This document shows, one piece after another, positions 1 through 13,291 of a stretch of 64,000 nt of DNA (position 1 is the stretch's first letter; each line of letters opens with the position of its first letter). A program made the position numbers and the translations under genes. Under the pieces are notes generated by a model that was given only the letters and a program-made list of their open reading frames with translations, was not told where the DNA came from and searched no databases. The stretch lies in the NCBI GenBank assembly GCA_023014335.1, contig JAECYW010000015.1, positions 124,001 to 188,000 of the forward strand, in the 5' to 3' direction. The DNA comes from Galerina marginata (lineage: Eukaryota > Basidiomycota > Agaricomycetes > Agaricales > Galerinaceae).

Positions 1-256
1 CGAATTACAGCAAAAGGACCAGAAGAAGAAATGGATACATATGGAGTACACTCGGTACTCTCGCGGATATACTGAACTCAAGAAAGTAGATATCACCCTT
101 CCTGTTCCGAAACCAATTGGGGCGGACGATCAGGAATAATTTTGTTCCATTCCAATGGAAATTATAGTACATTGCCTCCGATCCTTGCTTTAGAGCAGCT
201 CCAGAATTTGATTTAGGCATTATGATTGGCCAAAGACAATGGTCTGTTCAACAGTA

Positions 257-935
257 TTACGTCCATTCAAGTTCCCCATCTTCGTCCCTCGCAGAATCTG
301 TCTCGGAATCGGCACAATATATGAAAGATTGAAGCCCAGAAAAACCCGAGGATCCTGACCGCCGTACTGGCAAGTCAAATGTGTCGACCTTTTGAATTTT
401 GGATGATGAACCGGGTTCGCTACGCATGAAGCACCTGCGCAAATCGTTTATATCCTCTTGCATTTGGCAATTTGCACTGGATCTGGACCAATAGGTTCAG
501 AAGAACTCATGGTCACCACAACATGTTCTGGTTTTGGTTGTTCGAGAGTAGTGCACTCCCGCAAACTGATCAAAGATATGAATATGGGGTGAGCCTCGTC
601 ATTCGTACGAACGACGAGGATATGGTGTGGCTTGAGGTTTCCGGGAGCCATTTTCGCTGCATGCAGCTCTCGTAAAGTGTCCTTAATGAGGTCGAAATTT
701 TTACTCGAATAGAATGGTGTCAAAATCGATTTTAAAACTAGAATACGCTTAACTCACTTGCAGGCTATAGCACACAATCTAGGATTATATTGGAAGCATT
801 TGTCAAGAGATTGGCCACGATCTTCCAGGAGAACATCGATCGACGAAATTTCATTTGCAGCGGTTTACTTGAAGAAACCATACATTGAAGGTACGACTTT
901 GGTTTCGGAAACTTAGAGGTACTCGAGTACCGACA
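257..935 (-). pseudogene. Broken protein-kinase-like gene
   Basis: Read on the minus strand, this region encodes pieces of a fungal protein-kinase-like protein. A segment around 800-930 reads VVPSMYGFFK, stop, then NEISSIDVLLEDRGQSL, which resembles the hinge of small fungal kinases. A 55-nt intron (703..757, donor GTGAGT) leads into LIKDTLRELHAAKMAPGNL and KPHHILVV, the place where a catalytic loop (HGDLxxxNILV) should be. The catalytic His and Asp are absent (PGN instead of HGD) and no DFG follows. There are two in-frame stops upstream of the hinge and an apparent one-base frame change near 463-470, before MQEDINDLRRCF. The homology is my reading of motifs. The breaks are seen directly and make a functional kinase unlikely. 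Confidence 0.45.
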
Positions 936-1325
936 CCCTGGTCAATGTGATTTCAATGGTGTCCTACCCTACAGACGAGACAATTGGCGTCCAGTTTCTT
1001 CCCCCTATACCAAGTGGTATCCATTACGTCCATGGCAAAGGGATACGGCGCCGGCCATCATAATTAGAGAATAGGCGCATCGTCCTAAAGTGCTTTGAAG
1101 TATTCAAGAAGTGTGTCATGCTGGCAGTGGTAACTTTGAATGTTGCCTATTGTTTCTCGCTCCAATAGCCAATCCATGGATAGGTCTTTGCAACTTACCT
1201 CGAGTTGCAACATTTCTGTAATAAAGCCTATTAATCTATAACCCGCATAATGCAATCGTACTCAGATACATAAACCGTCCCTGGAGGTATGCAAATTATA
1301 TATTCAACCGGCCGCCTATACAGCC
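936..1325. other. Intergenic, no gene seen
   Basis: This 390-bp stretch lies between the kinase-like relic and the 3' end of VPS4. I find no coding potential supported by splice signals. It probably holds the VPS4 3' UTR. Confidence 0.4.
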
Positions 1326-2960
<1,635 letters not shown>

Positions 2961-3508
2961 CTAAATTTCCGCAGTCCTTCAGCGGCGGGAGGTAGCAATT
3001 GGCGTAACTTGGTAGAAGTTACCCTGATGAGATAAAGGTTCGATTGTGATTGTTTGGCAAGGAAGTCGTCTCCCCTCAAAAACAACATTGATCATTTGAT
3101 GACGGCCCGCCAGCCACTAAGCGACTCTTTCCGGACACCCAGTGAGTCCAGTTAACCACCGTCATTGTATTTCTATTGTCGAATCGTTGCTATAAAATAT
3201 CCCCCTCACGAGTCGCCTCCATTTTTACCGCATAAAAGCTGTTTATTGTGATATCCCGCTCAAGTTATCACGGGGCCAAATTTGAAGTTAAAAGCAATGT
3301 CCTGCCAGTGGCCCCAAATTCCACTTTTGGCCCGCGTAAGCCACGCGAGGATGGGGACTCATTCTTGCTACACGTGTAGGTCCACACACCTTGCGTTATC
3401 CTGCCCCACATTTATCGATGAAATCAAACGAGCTTGAATTGCATGATATCCGACGCAGGCAGTTCAAGTTGACGGAGCACTGTTTTCCTAGTCGAACGCC
3501 GACGCCCG

Positions 3509-3557
3509 GTATGGCCAGGGCGTATGGCCAGGGCGTATGGCCAGGGCGTATGGCCTG
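3509..3557. repeat. 13-bp tandem repeat, about 3.8 copies
   Basis: The unit GTATGGCCAGGGC is repeated three times in full and then partly. It lies in the divergent promoter region, about 270 bp upstream of the ATG at 3823. The unit contains TGGCCA, a short palindrome. Confidence 0.9.
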
Positions 3558-3710
3558 AATAACGTCAATGCGATGAAAATGTAAAATTTCCTCTTTGGGA
3601 CATGACAATGAATTTCTTGTATCATTCTGGCCCGAGTTTCTTGTCCGAGCTGGCACGCGCCTTGACATAACAAAGAGGCCATTACAACGTGTGGCTCACA
3701 GCCTCGAGCA

Positions 3711-3717
3711 TATAAAG
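3711..3717 (+). promoter_or_regulatory. TATA-like box
   Basis: TATAAAG lies 106 bp upstream of the ATG at 3823, on the coding strand of that gene. The position suits a core promoter element; start-site data are absent. Confidence 0.4.
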
Positions 3718-3822
3718 ATCGCACTGCCTGCCCTCGGAAAAATATAATTACGCACCGCCCCCCAACGCGCTTACTCCTTCCCATATCTTTTGACACTCCT
3801 CCAACCCCCCACCACATCAGAA

Positions 3823-4401
3823 ATGCCCGTCGCCATCGATCGTGTAGCTGCCACCCCCACCAAGGCCTCGGAAGCCAGTAACTCTGGTACAAAGCTCCGT
3901 TCCGTTACCCCACAAGAGACAAAGGAATGGTCCGAAGCGCTTAGCGCTCGATCGATCTTGTCTCGCGACCTTTATGATCTCGATGAAGCCGTTGAATACC
4001 CTTTCAAGGTCCGTAATTTCGTCATAGCTAGGGCCGTTTTTGCTGATTCTAAATTATCTTTCGACAGGACCAAGACGAAGTTTGGATACGAACCAAAGAA
4101 TATAACTGGTGTTTTGGGAAGGTAGTCGGCCGGGCTATTCGTGTAGGCCAGACCCGCCATGTAGGTCTTTTCCATTCCATAAGGCAGTCCAGGCGCTTAT
4201 TTTTCAACTATGCAGCGCAAACAGGGTTTTTACTATCCTGTGAACTTCGGATCCAAACAGAATCTGCGAAAGTATTTTGCGCCGCTGAACGGCGAAATCA
4301 AGCCTAACACGAAGGCGGTCAGGCAGCTGCTTATCCAAGAAGGCTGGATTGAGGACGAAAGCACCTCGACTGACTCGTCAGGCGATCTATATTTCGAGTA
4401 A
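3823..4401 (+). CDS. Small conserved basidiomycete protein, function unknown
   Basis: The model join(3823..4008,4068..4160,4216..4401) sums to 465 nt and gives 154 residues. The N-terminal 30 residues are Ser/Thr/Ala-rich and look disordered. The core runs from EYPFKDQDEVWIRTKEYNW through GRAIRVGQTRHRKQGFYYPV to NLRKYFAPLNGEIKPNT and a final Trp (EGWIEDE). The tail is acidic and Ser-rich. The core resembles small uncharacterised agaricomycete proteins carrying the same YPF...RKYFAPLNGE pattern; that resemblance is from memory, not a search. The clean joining of the core across two introns (59 and 55 nt, GTCCGT and GTAGGT donors) is strong support for the model. I assign no function. There is no signal peptide or membrane segment. 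Confidence 0.8.
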
Positions 4402-5277
4402 CCGCACTCTTTGCATTTAGTGTCATTGACTCATCCACTATTGTACTACTTTTCGTCCATTCGCATTCATGTAGATCATTGTACCACAATTATACACAAT
4501 TAACATCCATTAGATATACTAGATCTAGGCCGTCAGTCCTCGGAATAAGGTCTGAAAAATGTATCATTTAACCAATGTGTTAATCGCTGCCTTACAGGTA
4601 AGTATCTATCCGGGATTTCCCAAGATCAAAGAAATACGGCAGAGGATCATAAAACGTGGTTTCCACGTTCATGTTGGGTGCTGCTCTTCCAAATCGAGAA
4701 TGTGTGGCGCAATCTTATCACTCAACGTTCAACACCCACGGAGACACATAATATCGAGAGGTAATTCAGAGTAGTATTCCCTAATTATGTACACTAGAGT
4801 ATATATATATATACCTGGGCTTGTCGCGAAATGAGGAGATACTGGTAGCATAACAACATTCATTCATTCATTCGTTGACCTCAGTGACGAAGAACGAGAT
4901 AGAACAGATCTTGAAAGCAAAGCCTAAAAGAACACGTAGTACTAAAGAAGTAGGAGTATGAATGAATCGAAGTACGGAGAACGGTATACCCAATGGTCAA
5001 GAGGTTGAGACACGAACGAGGCGGGATTGAAGTAAAGAGTTAGAGTAAAGAGTCATGGTGCATTAGCTAGCGTAGAAATGGAGGAACCGATGAAGCCAAC
5101 GCCGACGGGGAACGAGAGAATTGCAACAGGCTGTGCGTAACCCAAATTACAAAGGTAAATTGTCCAATACCTGATGAAGAATCTTCTCTGCTGACAAGAG
5201 GGGCGATATGAGCACGTCAGTGTCGAATATTCCGAATGCCAGACCACTGACAAGAAGTAAACTCACTGAATCCCCGT
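4402..5277. other. Intergenic between convergent genes, with microsatellites
   Basis: This holds the 3' flanks of the convergent genes at 3823 and 5278. A (TA)n run sits near 4801-4812 and a CATT repeat of about four units near 4860-4875. ORFs here have no splice or motif support. Confidence 0.45.
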
Positions 5278-7487
5278 CTACGCTCCATTTCCGAGATAAG
5301 CCATCCCCATGGCCCGCGCACTAACATGGACGTGCTTCGCCTCCGTCACTTCGTGACAAATCTCGATTGACTGCACCCACGGGTGGGCAATGACGTCCTC
5401 GATGGTTGACCTGTGCCTAGGGTCTGGCTCCAGCATTTTGCGGATCAGGCTGCGGCATGGCCTAGGATTAAGGTTGTTGATCGTAGGAGGGCACGCAGAC
5501 ACCGCCGGACTGGGATTCGCACAAGCGGTCGCATATGAGGAGTACAGAGGGTCTGACCCGGCCTGCGCAGCGCGCCACGGAAGCTCTTGGAAGTGCAGGC
5601 AGTAGTAGACAATACCGCAAGCCCAAATATCCACCAATCGCGCATCGTAGGCTAGAAAAGCGCAATGTCCGACGATCCGATTATGTGTTGAGGAAGGGAA
5701 TATTGGATGCACCGACAGAAAGCAAGCAGGCACAGTATGTCAGGCTGCCTCTGACGAGTAACAGCAATTAGGGAGGCTTACGTTTATTCAAAAACTGCTC
5801 CGGGGCAATGTAAGGCTCGCTTCCGCAGAGCCCCGTTGACATATGCACCGTCGATTCCCAAGGGAGACGATACACAGTCGACGCCCCGTAGTCACCAATC
5901 TGCGCAAGGTTTAAATGCTAAGACCAACGAATAAGGGATTGAGTAACAATACGGACCTTCAAATGTCCCTTCGTGTCAAAGAACAAGTTCTCAGGCTTGA
6001 TATCACGATGCGCGACACCTTGGCTATGGAGGTACGCCACTCCGTTGAGAATCTGCTTGAAGCAACATTCTACCTCACTTGGACTCATGCCCCTATTGAT
6101 AAAATGGTGTCGTTAGAACGACGACCACGAAAACGACAATAGACAGAAATCAGAATTCGAAACCGAAGAAGCCCTGAAAGGCTACCAGGGACGCAAGAAT
6201 CCAGAAAAAACAGGCAGGGTTGTCAGCGCCGATACGCCTTGCAAGTCCACGGAAATGGTGGATGCCACAAGACCAGGCAGGAGCGACGAAGACTAACAGC
6301 CATGAACGACAAAGACTCACCCTTTCTTGATAGCGGCATACAGATCTCCTCCAGGACAGAATTCCATGACCTCGCACCAATGCTGATTCTCATCTTGAAC
6401 AAGATCAACGGTCTCGACGATATTCGGATGGTGGAGAGTGGAGGAAATGCAGAATTCGGCTGTGAGTTTTTTGACATACTCCTTTTCCGATTCATTCTTG
6501 CGGCGTTTGCGGAACTCCTGAGAAAGGAAGGGTGGCGATTAGGAACGGGGGAGTTCATCGACCGGCAAGAAGCCGTCGATAGAGACAACCGATAGTCAGA
6601 CTTACCTTGATGGCGTAGAGCTTCTCTTCGCTGCGATCCCATTTATGAGCGAGCCTGACTACACTGGTAGCTCCTTTCCCAATGGCCACCTTCTGGCATA
6701 CACCATACTTCTGCGTCAAACTGACAGCGCTATCGCCCCCAACACTCTTGGCACGCCCATCTCCAGCATCAGAATCTGATTTCCGCGATGACGTCGATCT
6801 CTGGGAGCTCTTCCTATTCAGCTTGGGACCGTTGGCGAGCAGGTCCTTTAAATTGAATTTATGCGAATCTCCCTTGTCGGAGTGAACGGAGGCTGGTTTG
6901 CTGGTGCGCCCCGGGGTGGTGGGAGCGGTGTCGCTGGCTTTGCTGGCACGACGTTCTCGTCCAGGGCCCTGGTGTACGGCAGGCGGAGGAATGATTTTGC
7001 CACCTGAAACACCAGCCGACATGCTCGGAGCACGGCTGGCAGGCAGACTGGGCGGCCTGCTGGGGGCTCTGCTAGGAGGGGCACTTGCTCCATCAAAATA
7101 GCTGTCGGTTGGAGACGTCGCGGTCGACATTGGGCTATGTGGCGCCGATTGCTGTCTCTTGTGATTTTGCTGATCGGAAGAGGAAGATGAAGAATTCGAT
7201 AGTGGAACCGCACTCAATTTCTGTAATGCGCCACGGGTGAACCCTGGCTGCTTGACTCCAGCAAGAAGAGAATCTGGAGGAGGTAGTGGGTAGCTATTTG
7301 GACTAGAACCTCTCGCTGGGGTCATGGTGGCGGTTCCATTCATGGTAGATGTTGAAGAATTGGTACCAGGGTGGGAAATCTTTAAGGATTGAAGTTGACT
7401 CGCTATATCGGCATGGGGAGGTTTGTCGGAGCTATCACCCTCACCCTCTGTCTGAGAAGTCTCGTCTGATGATTCCGGAATGGTCAT
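5278..7487 (-). CDS. HAL4/HAL5-type serine/threonine protein kinase
   Basis: This resembles the fungal Sat4/Hal4-Hal5 kinases, which in yeast regulate potassium transport and nutrient permease stability. The model complement(join(5278..5651,5782..5899,5957..6092,6321..6517,6606..7487)) gives 568 residues. The first ~260 residues are a Ser/Pro/Thr-rich disordered region. The kinase domain follows: Gly-rich loop [12 protein letters not shown]-type lysine at 294, LHHPNIVE, hinge [12 protein letters not shown], catalytic HRDIKPEN with D390, an unusual DYG (408-410) in place of DFG, YIAPEQF, and [11 protein letters not shown]. Introns are 57-228 nt. I chose the ATG at 7487 (MTIPESSDE); an in-frame start at 7586 would add 33 poorly conserved-looking residues. 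The DYG does not remove the metal-binding Asp, so activity is expected. Confidence 0.9.
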
Positions 7488-10400
7488 GGTTGAAGGATAA
7501 AGTGTCGTGGTGGGTGTCGTGTTTGGGAATAAAATTGCCGATGGATTGGTTTGAATTAGAAGAATGTTCTTTTGTAAGCAAGTCAAGGACGGAATTGATC
7601 TTGAGATAAAGTGTCAAACGTGAAAGGGGTATGGTGCGACTGTGCGATATGTAGTGTATGGGGTGCGTGCGTGAGGCGAGCTTGACGACAAGCAGGTGTT
7701 GATGAGTCGTGGCTTTGAGTTTACAGGGATATGATCATGGTGTACAACACGTTCCAGGGGATTTTTAGTGTTGAAAACTGTAATGAAAGGTCAGGCTTAA
7801 TCAACTGGGAAAATGAACGCGAAACGAACAAGAGATGTAGATGGGGGCTGTCTAAGGTGCAGCAACAACGTGGAAGCTGTCGACGAGAGGAGAGGGCTGA
7901 ACGAGCGCCTCTCGCAGTCGCCTGTGAGTGACGATGAGCGGCGGAAAGGAAATCAAAGGCTGGTAGGTGGTGGTAGGAAAGAAAGAAAGAGGAGCCCGGC
8001 TTTTGGAGAATTAAAAGAGAAACCCAGGTATGTGTCAGCGGTAAATCTGCCACCCCCACGTGCGGGGTGGAAAACTTCCTTTTTCTTTTTTTTACATTCC
8101 TCACCCTTCCTCCACAATAGCCATCGTAAAAATCAATCCTTATGCTTTTCATGGCGTAGAATCGTTAGGCGCTCGTCTTTTTAAGCCCAAAAACTGTATG
8201 TCTGATGTCTGATTTCTTCATTTCATTTCCCAGTCTCGCCGTGACCTCGGGTCAGGCTGAGGTTCTCAATTACCGGATGCGCTGCGAACCCTCGACGATG
8301 CCCATGTGTTGGCTATTCAGACCCCGGGAAAGTAAAGAAAACACGCTTGTGTCCCTTGTGATCTATAATGGCGGATTGCGCAACCTACTGTCCTGAAAGA
8401 ACCTCTCAATTTACAATTTTGCCCATTTGGTGCCTATCTTTCTCTCAGATTCGCGCCGCTATCTGTCCGTGCCCATTTGTGAAGATACAACACTAGGCAC
8501 CGTTCCACTTCTTCTGCCGTTTCCGTTCGGGATGGAAGGTCCTATTATTACGCCACTCGCTGGACATGGCTGGGTTTCATGGCTGGGCTACCTGAGACAA
8601 CCTCTCAGGTGTTGATAGCCGGGAAGAAGCACACACACATCTGGAAGTAAGTGCCTGCACATACATATGAACTTCCATCTATGTTTATCGTTCATCATAG
8701 GTTCGGATGTGTGGTCCAAGAAGTCCAACTCGAGCAAAAGTTTGAAAGCATATGCTCCCGCGAGACTCAAGCCCAGTCAACTGATCAACGTTCGAGAATT
8801 GAATTACACTGTTCCAGATCTTTCTACTATAGGATTTTATTCGGTGAGCTACTGCCCTCCGTACCAGACCGATGGTCAATGCTTTCCCCTTTACCACTAA
8901 TGCCAGGTTAGACCATATTACCCGTCCGACAGATACCGGAGGAATTCGATGTCCATCTGTTGCGGCTCGTCAACGGCGTAATTCCCTCGCGAAAAACTTC
9001 GACAACGCAATGAATGCATCATACGTTAGTGGATCAGTTTAATTATACCATACTCCGACTCTGACGTTCGAACATAAAGCCTTTAAATCGGAGCAGGACG
9101 TCAGCGTTACAAATACCCACCGAGCTGCATCGAACGTTCACCGCTATCTTTCACTTTGTAGGTCCCGAACTGTCTTTCTAATTGGAAGTTTTATCATCAG
9201 TGGCGACGGCGCAACCTGTTGAAATCAGACGACCGACTATAAATATTTGACTCCAGGTAATGTGACAACATGTAGCCCAATCATAATTCGATTATTTATC
9301 TTGTTTCACAGGTACTTGCCCTTGGGAGTCTGCAAGAGTCTGCAGGTCTCGCAAATCCCAGGGCCAGAAAGATTAATTATACCCATGAAGGCCTGGTGCC
9401 GTCAGCGCTGGACTGGATAACGCCTTTCGACCTCCATAACTCCTTGATCACCGTGCAGGGCTTGGTATCGCGCCTTCTTATACGGATCCGGTTCAGGGTT
9501 CAGAGGATAATCTTTCGAAAACGTTAAATATTCTCTCTTCTGCGGCGGACGTTTGTATGGATGGACCTCAAGATATAGATGGTCCGTAGACGCTTCAATC
9601 ATCTCACATCAGGCCTGAATTCTCGTAAGTGCCCACAAACGTTAAGGACTTTTCGACCATTCTGACATACGAGGCCATTCAGCCATAGGACGGGCGCATC
9701 GTCGCATCGCGCGTGTCTTTGGCCGCATCACTTCTCGCTATCGTGCTATCCTCCTGGCCCATTTGACCTTCACACGGTTGACTTCCACATCGGGGCCGTC
9801 GTGAACCCGAGAGAACAAGCTGTTCGTGGGTCGCTTCTTGCCCCCGAAATTCGACTGCGGCTCGGCAATGTTCCAACCACCGAACACTCTGGACATCAGT
9901 TACGACTCTACGTAGATACGTGAGTCTCGCGATCCTGCACTCTGGCTAAGCGATCTCCGTGCGGGTTCTCTGCTGTTCTCTGCCTGTCTTCCCTGCTACG
10001 CGACGCCGATTTCCGCCTTCCTTTCCCTTCAAGTGACAATCCTGCTACTTTGCTTTTCAAATTTTAGAAGTCGGAGCTTGGTGGCTGCAGCATTAGACCG
10101 GCCAGCAAACTCCCCGGCCGGGGCGGTGAAGGATAAAAATAGAACATGCAAACGAGCCCACCGCTGGAGAATAATAGATTGAGACTGAGAGCTTGACTCT
10201 CGCCGACGGAGGTTGTGTACTGACCGGCATCGTTTCTCGTTAGCGATACCTTGTGGTATAAAGCTACCTGTCTTTAATGTTGAACTTGGCACTTGGCACT
10301 CTGGACTGACCTCACTTCTTATCTGGTCAGGTCTACAATATATCGACGTCTCCCTTTGCTGGGACCTTTGCGAGGCTCCAGATCGTATGTTCTCTACCCA

Positions 10401-11957
10401 GGGTATATACCCTCACTACGTCAAATGGCTTCTAAGGAGGATACCCACCCACTAGCCACGGAGAGGTCAACGGAAATGTGTCTCTGCTTGATATGCAGCG
10501 ACTTCGAGGATTGTCGAGGATGATATCTACAGACACCTAATCCTGTACGTCTTGCCATATATTTGTCTGTAATATCGTTTTACGACTTCTGATAATCATC
10601 AATTTTATCGAACACGTTCATCATCATGCTATCTTTAAAGGTCGAATTTAAGTCAAATAGCATCCTGCATAGTTTGCTGAGGTTCTTTTCCTTTCCTCTT
10701 CTTTTCATTCCTAAAATAAGGCGTGAACAAGCGAACATGATTTCTCGAGCATGGCGTTGTCTGGCGATCTCAAGCATACAATTCAACAACCAGTAGTGGA
10801 CACGGATTTTCGCGAGGTATAGTGTAGACCCTCGCAGTGGCGACACGGCAGATTAGGTACTTGGTCTTCACCTTTCCTATTCCAAATTAAAAATCTGACC
10901 TTCATAACTTTATCGCAGGCTCAGGGCATCACTGACACCAAGCCAATATATCCACCGCTTCGGAATGGATCCTCGACTGCTTTTCCAAGCTCGACGTCAC
11001 GGTGGGATTTAGAGATTTTGTTCGATAGAACGAGGCTCACGATTCATTAATTTGTGCCAATGAACAGTGGGATTCCTTTGGTTACCTAGCATGGACATGG
11101 CAAGTACGTGGGATTCAGACTGCTTCAACTCAAGTTTATAGGACTCCAGGGTTTGATGACCGTCTTGTTGCTTTAGCCTACTTACTCGAGCTGAAGACTA
11201 AATTTAATCTCTCCAAGGACAGACTTTGATCAGTCGCGGTCAAATGAGAAAGTCGAGCCTTTACAAATCCCTCTAGATCAAGTTTGTGCAAGCAAATCGT
11301 ACCCACGAAATGCCAATCATCCCGACTTGTGACGGTGATCATGATCGTCTTTTATTTTGACTCAGCTGATCTTGATCTTCATTAAGTGCATTACTTCCTC
11401 GCAAGACATTCTACATTCCATCCACCAGTTGCTTTGATCCTCGTCAAGTCGGTTGGTCCAAGTTATGGTAGTAGTAGCCATCACGGTTGTCGCAGCTTGA
11501 TTCCCAGGCCTTCAGAGAGTCATGAGCCTTTCACTTTTGCTGGGCTGGACTACTTCGGGAGTGGTACCTGTTCGCCATGTGGCACTCTCAGCCACGGTTG
11601 ACGAGTTTCACCACCAGTACCGGATTGCAACGTCAGCTTTTCCTCTCACATCGTCTTTCTTGCTGTCCTGGCGGGTGATCATCAGTCTGCGATAAATTTA
11701 CAGCGAATATTGGGCCGCTTAACGACCCGCCCTAGTCTCAATGTCAATCGTTTTGGTGGTTATCCCTCTCACATTCTCTGCTTTTCTGATGTCTTCCCGT
11801 TTCTTCAGACGGCTTCCTTTCTGACTTGCCAGTTGATGATCATTCCACAGCAAGATCGGTGTACTTGCCTTTGGCAGGTCGAGTACAAAATAAAGGAGTC
11901 GCGTCGAAGAAATGTCTATACCGACCGTACATCTGCCCATCTTACCAACCTTTCGCA
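7488..11957. other. Gene-poor 4.5-kb stretch, nothing recognised
   Basis: No gene is convincing here. The first ~700 bp are the kinase 5' region. At 8667-8990 a plus-strand reading (MNFHLCLSF...) could splice at a GTGAGC donor near 8844 into an exon ending at a TAA near 8991, giving a short protein that I do not recognise. The remainder carries many stops in all frames, with short open pieces near 9400-9600, 10030-10290 and 10580-10850. It may hold decayed genes or a gene too divergent to read by eye. Confidence 0.4.
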
Positions 11958-13291
11958 ATGGGACAGCTCCAGGAACCAGGTTTGCATTATGTCGAAGTCA
12001 TGTGTGAATCCCTCCTTCATGGTATGGCTCATCGCCGTTCGCTCCATCAACGAGGTCACTAATATCGCGCCGCAGGGATGTACACTGTCCTGGCCATTGG
12101 CATCCTCTACCTATTATTGTATGTAAAGGTTTTGCAATTCACGTTACAACCATTAGCTTAGGGCTATTCGACCTTTCAGTACACCTCGCCCAATGCCCAG
12201 GGTTCACAAGGTCATGTTCTGGGCCGGTATTGTGATGTGGATGCTCTCATCTGCACATCTGGGACTCGTCATACAACAAGTTACCACTATTATGACACCC
12301 CTTCGCAATGCTCAAGCACAGGTGTCAATTGCCACAATACAAGTAAAACAGTTCATTCCTTTGCAATGCGATTACAGTCTTCTCAGCATTTCGTAGGCTT
12401 TGCTAGGCGATATGATTTTGATCTGGCGCGTCTGGGCCGTGTGGGGTGGAAACTATTGGATGACGGTCTTGCCCATCATGTTAATGCTCGCCGCAGCCGG
12501 TCAGTTGACTCCCTCTTTGCCTGGGTCAATATAATAAACATTTAAATGTTGAACCTAGGTGTGAGATTTGCTGTCGTTGCTAGCATCGCCGGGGTTTTGG
12601 CGTTTACGTCAGATGTATCGTCAGAACTCATCGTCGCAAACACGCTGCTATGTACGATTCTCATAGCAGGCAGAATATGGTAAGTTTCGTGAATATAAAA
12701 AGCAAGGAATATGGGGATAATCTACTTGATTCTTCCAGGTATTTGCAATGGCAGATGAATAAAATGCTGGGTCGTGCCCCTTCTCAAAAGTCCCGGAATG
12801 TTTACAGCGGTGCTCTTATGCTGATCATTGAGACCGGTGTTCTTTGGGCTGTTATCCAAGTGAATTTTTATTTGCCCTTTATTATGATTTCTTACCGTTA
12901 AATTTCCAAGCTTCTTGGCGTAATACTCGACAACACCCACAATGATGGCATTCACACCGTCTTGGACATGCAAATACCGTTGATCGTGATTATTCCACCT
13001 AATTGTCCTATTTTGACAAAGACTGAGGCCAGTATACAGGGCATGCTACCGACACTGATTGTTCTCTTCGTCCACTTTGACCTTGTCCCAGGAAATCACG
13101 CAACGGTAGCTTACAACGCTACTGTAGCATCCACATTCCAGGCGGCGACAGGACATGGCACAATGGAAACGGAGTCAACGCTCGGGGGGACCGGGTCGAG
13201 AAGGACTGCCCTGCATTTGAAGACTCAAATCAGTGACGACGACATCGAGCGTCAGCGTGAATATAAGTCTCCAAGTCCGGTTGCTGTTTGA
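11958..13291 (+). CDS. Seven-TM-like fungal membrane protein
   Basis: The model join(11958..12021,12076..12118,12180..12342,12397..12499,12559..12679,12739..12859,12911..12985,13040..13291) has exact phase throughout (942 nt, 313 residues). Hydrophobic segments follow one another: MYTVLAIGILYLLF, VMFWAGIVMWML, a segment around MILIWRVWAVW, TVLPIMLMLAAAG, VVASIAGVLAF, LIVANTLLCTILIAGRIWY, LMLIIETGVLWAVIQ and GMLPTLIVLFVHFD. The hydrophilic C-tail (about 65 residues) is Thr/Ser-rich and probably cytosolic. The ILIWRVW and LMLIIETGVLWAVIQ motifs are typical of an expanded agaricomycete membrane protein family with no known ligand. The ATG is the first that keeps phase with exon 2; an additional upstream exon cannot be excluded. 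Seven introns in 1.3 kb is typical of the family. Confidence 0.82.

Larger units (their letters stand above)
2961..3822. other. Intergenic promoter region between VPS4 and a divergent gene
   Basis: This is the shared upstream region of VPS4 (minus) and the gene at 3823 (plus). It contains a 13-bp tandem repeat and a TATA-like box, listed separately. No coding exon is supported. Confidence 0.5.

Noticed and set aside
6150..6380. Minus ORF inside the 228-nt intron of the HAL kinase
   Set aside because: Joining the flanking exons directly gives the uninterrupted kinase motif (YAAIKKGG then [12 protein letters not shown]), so the segment is intronic.
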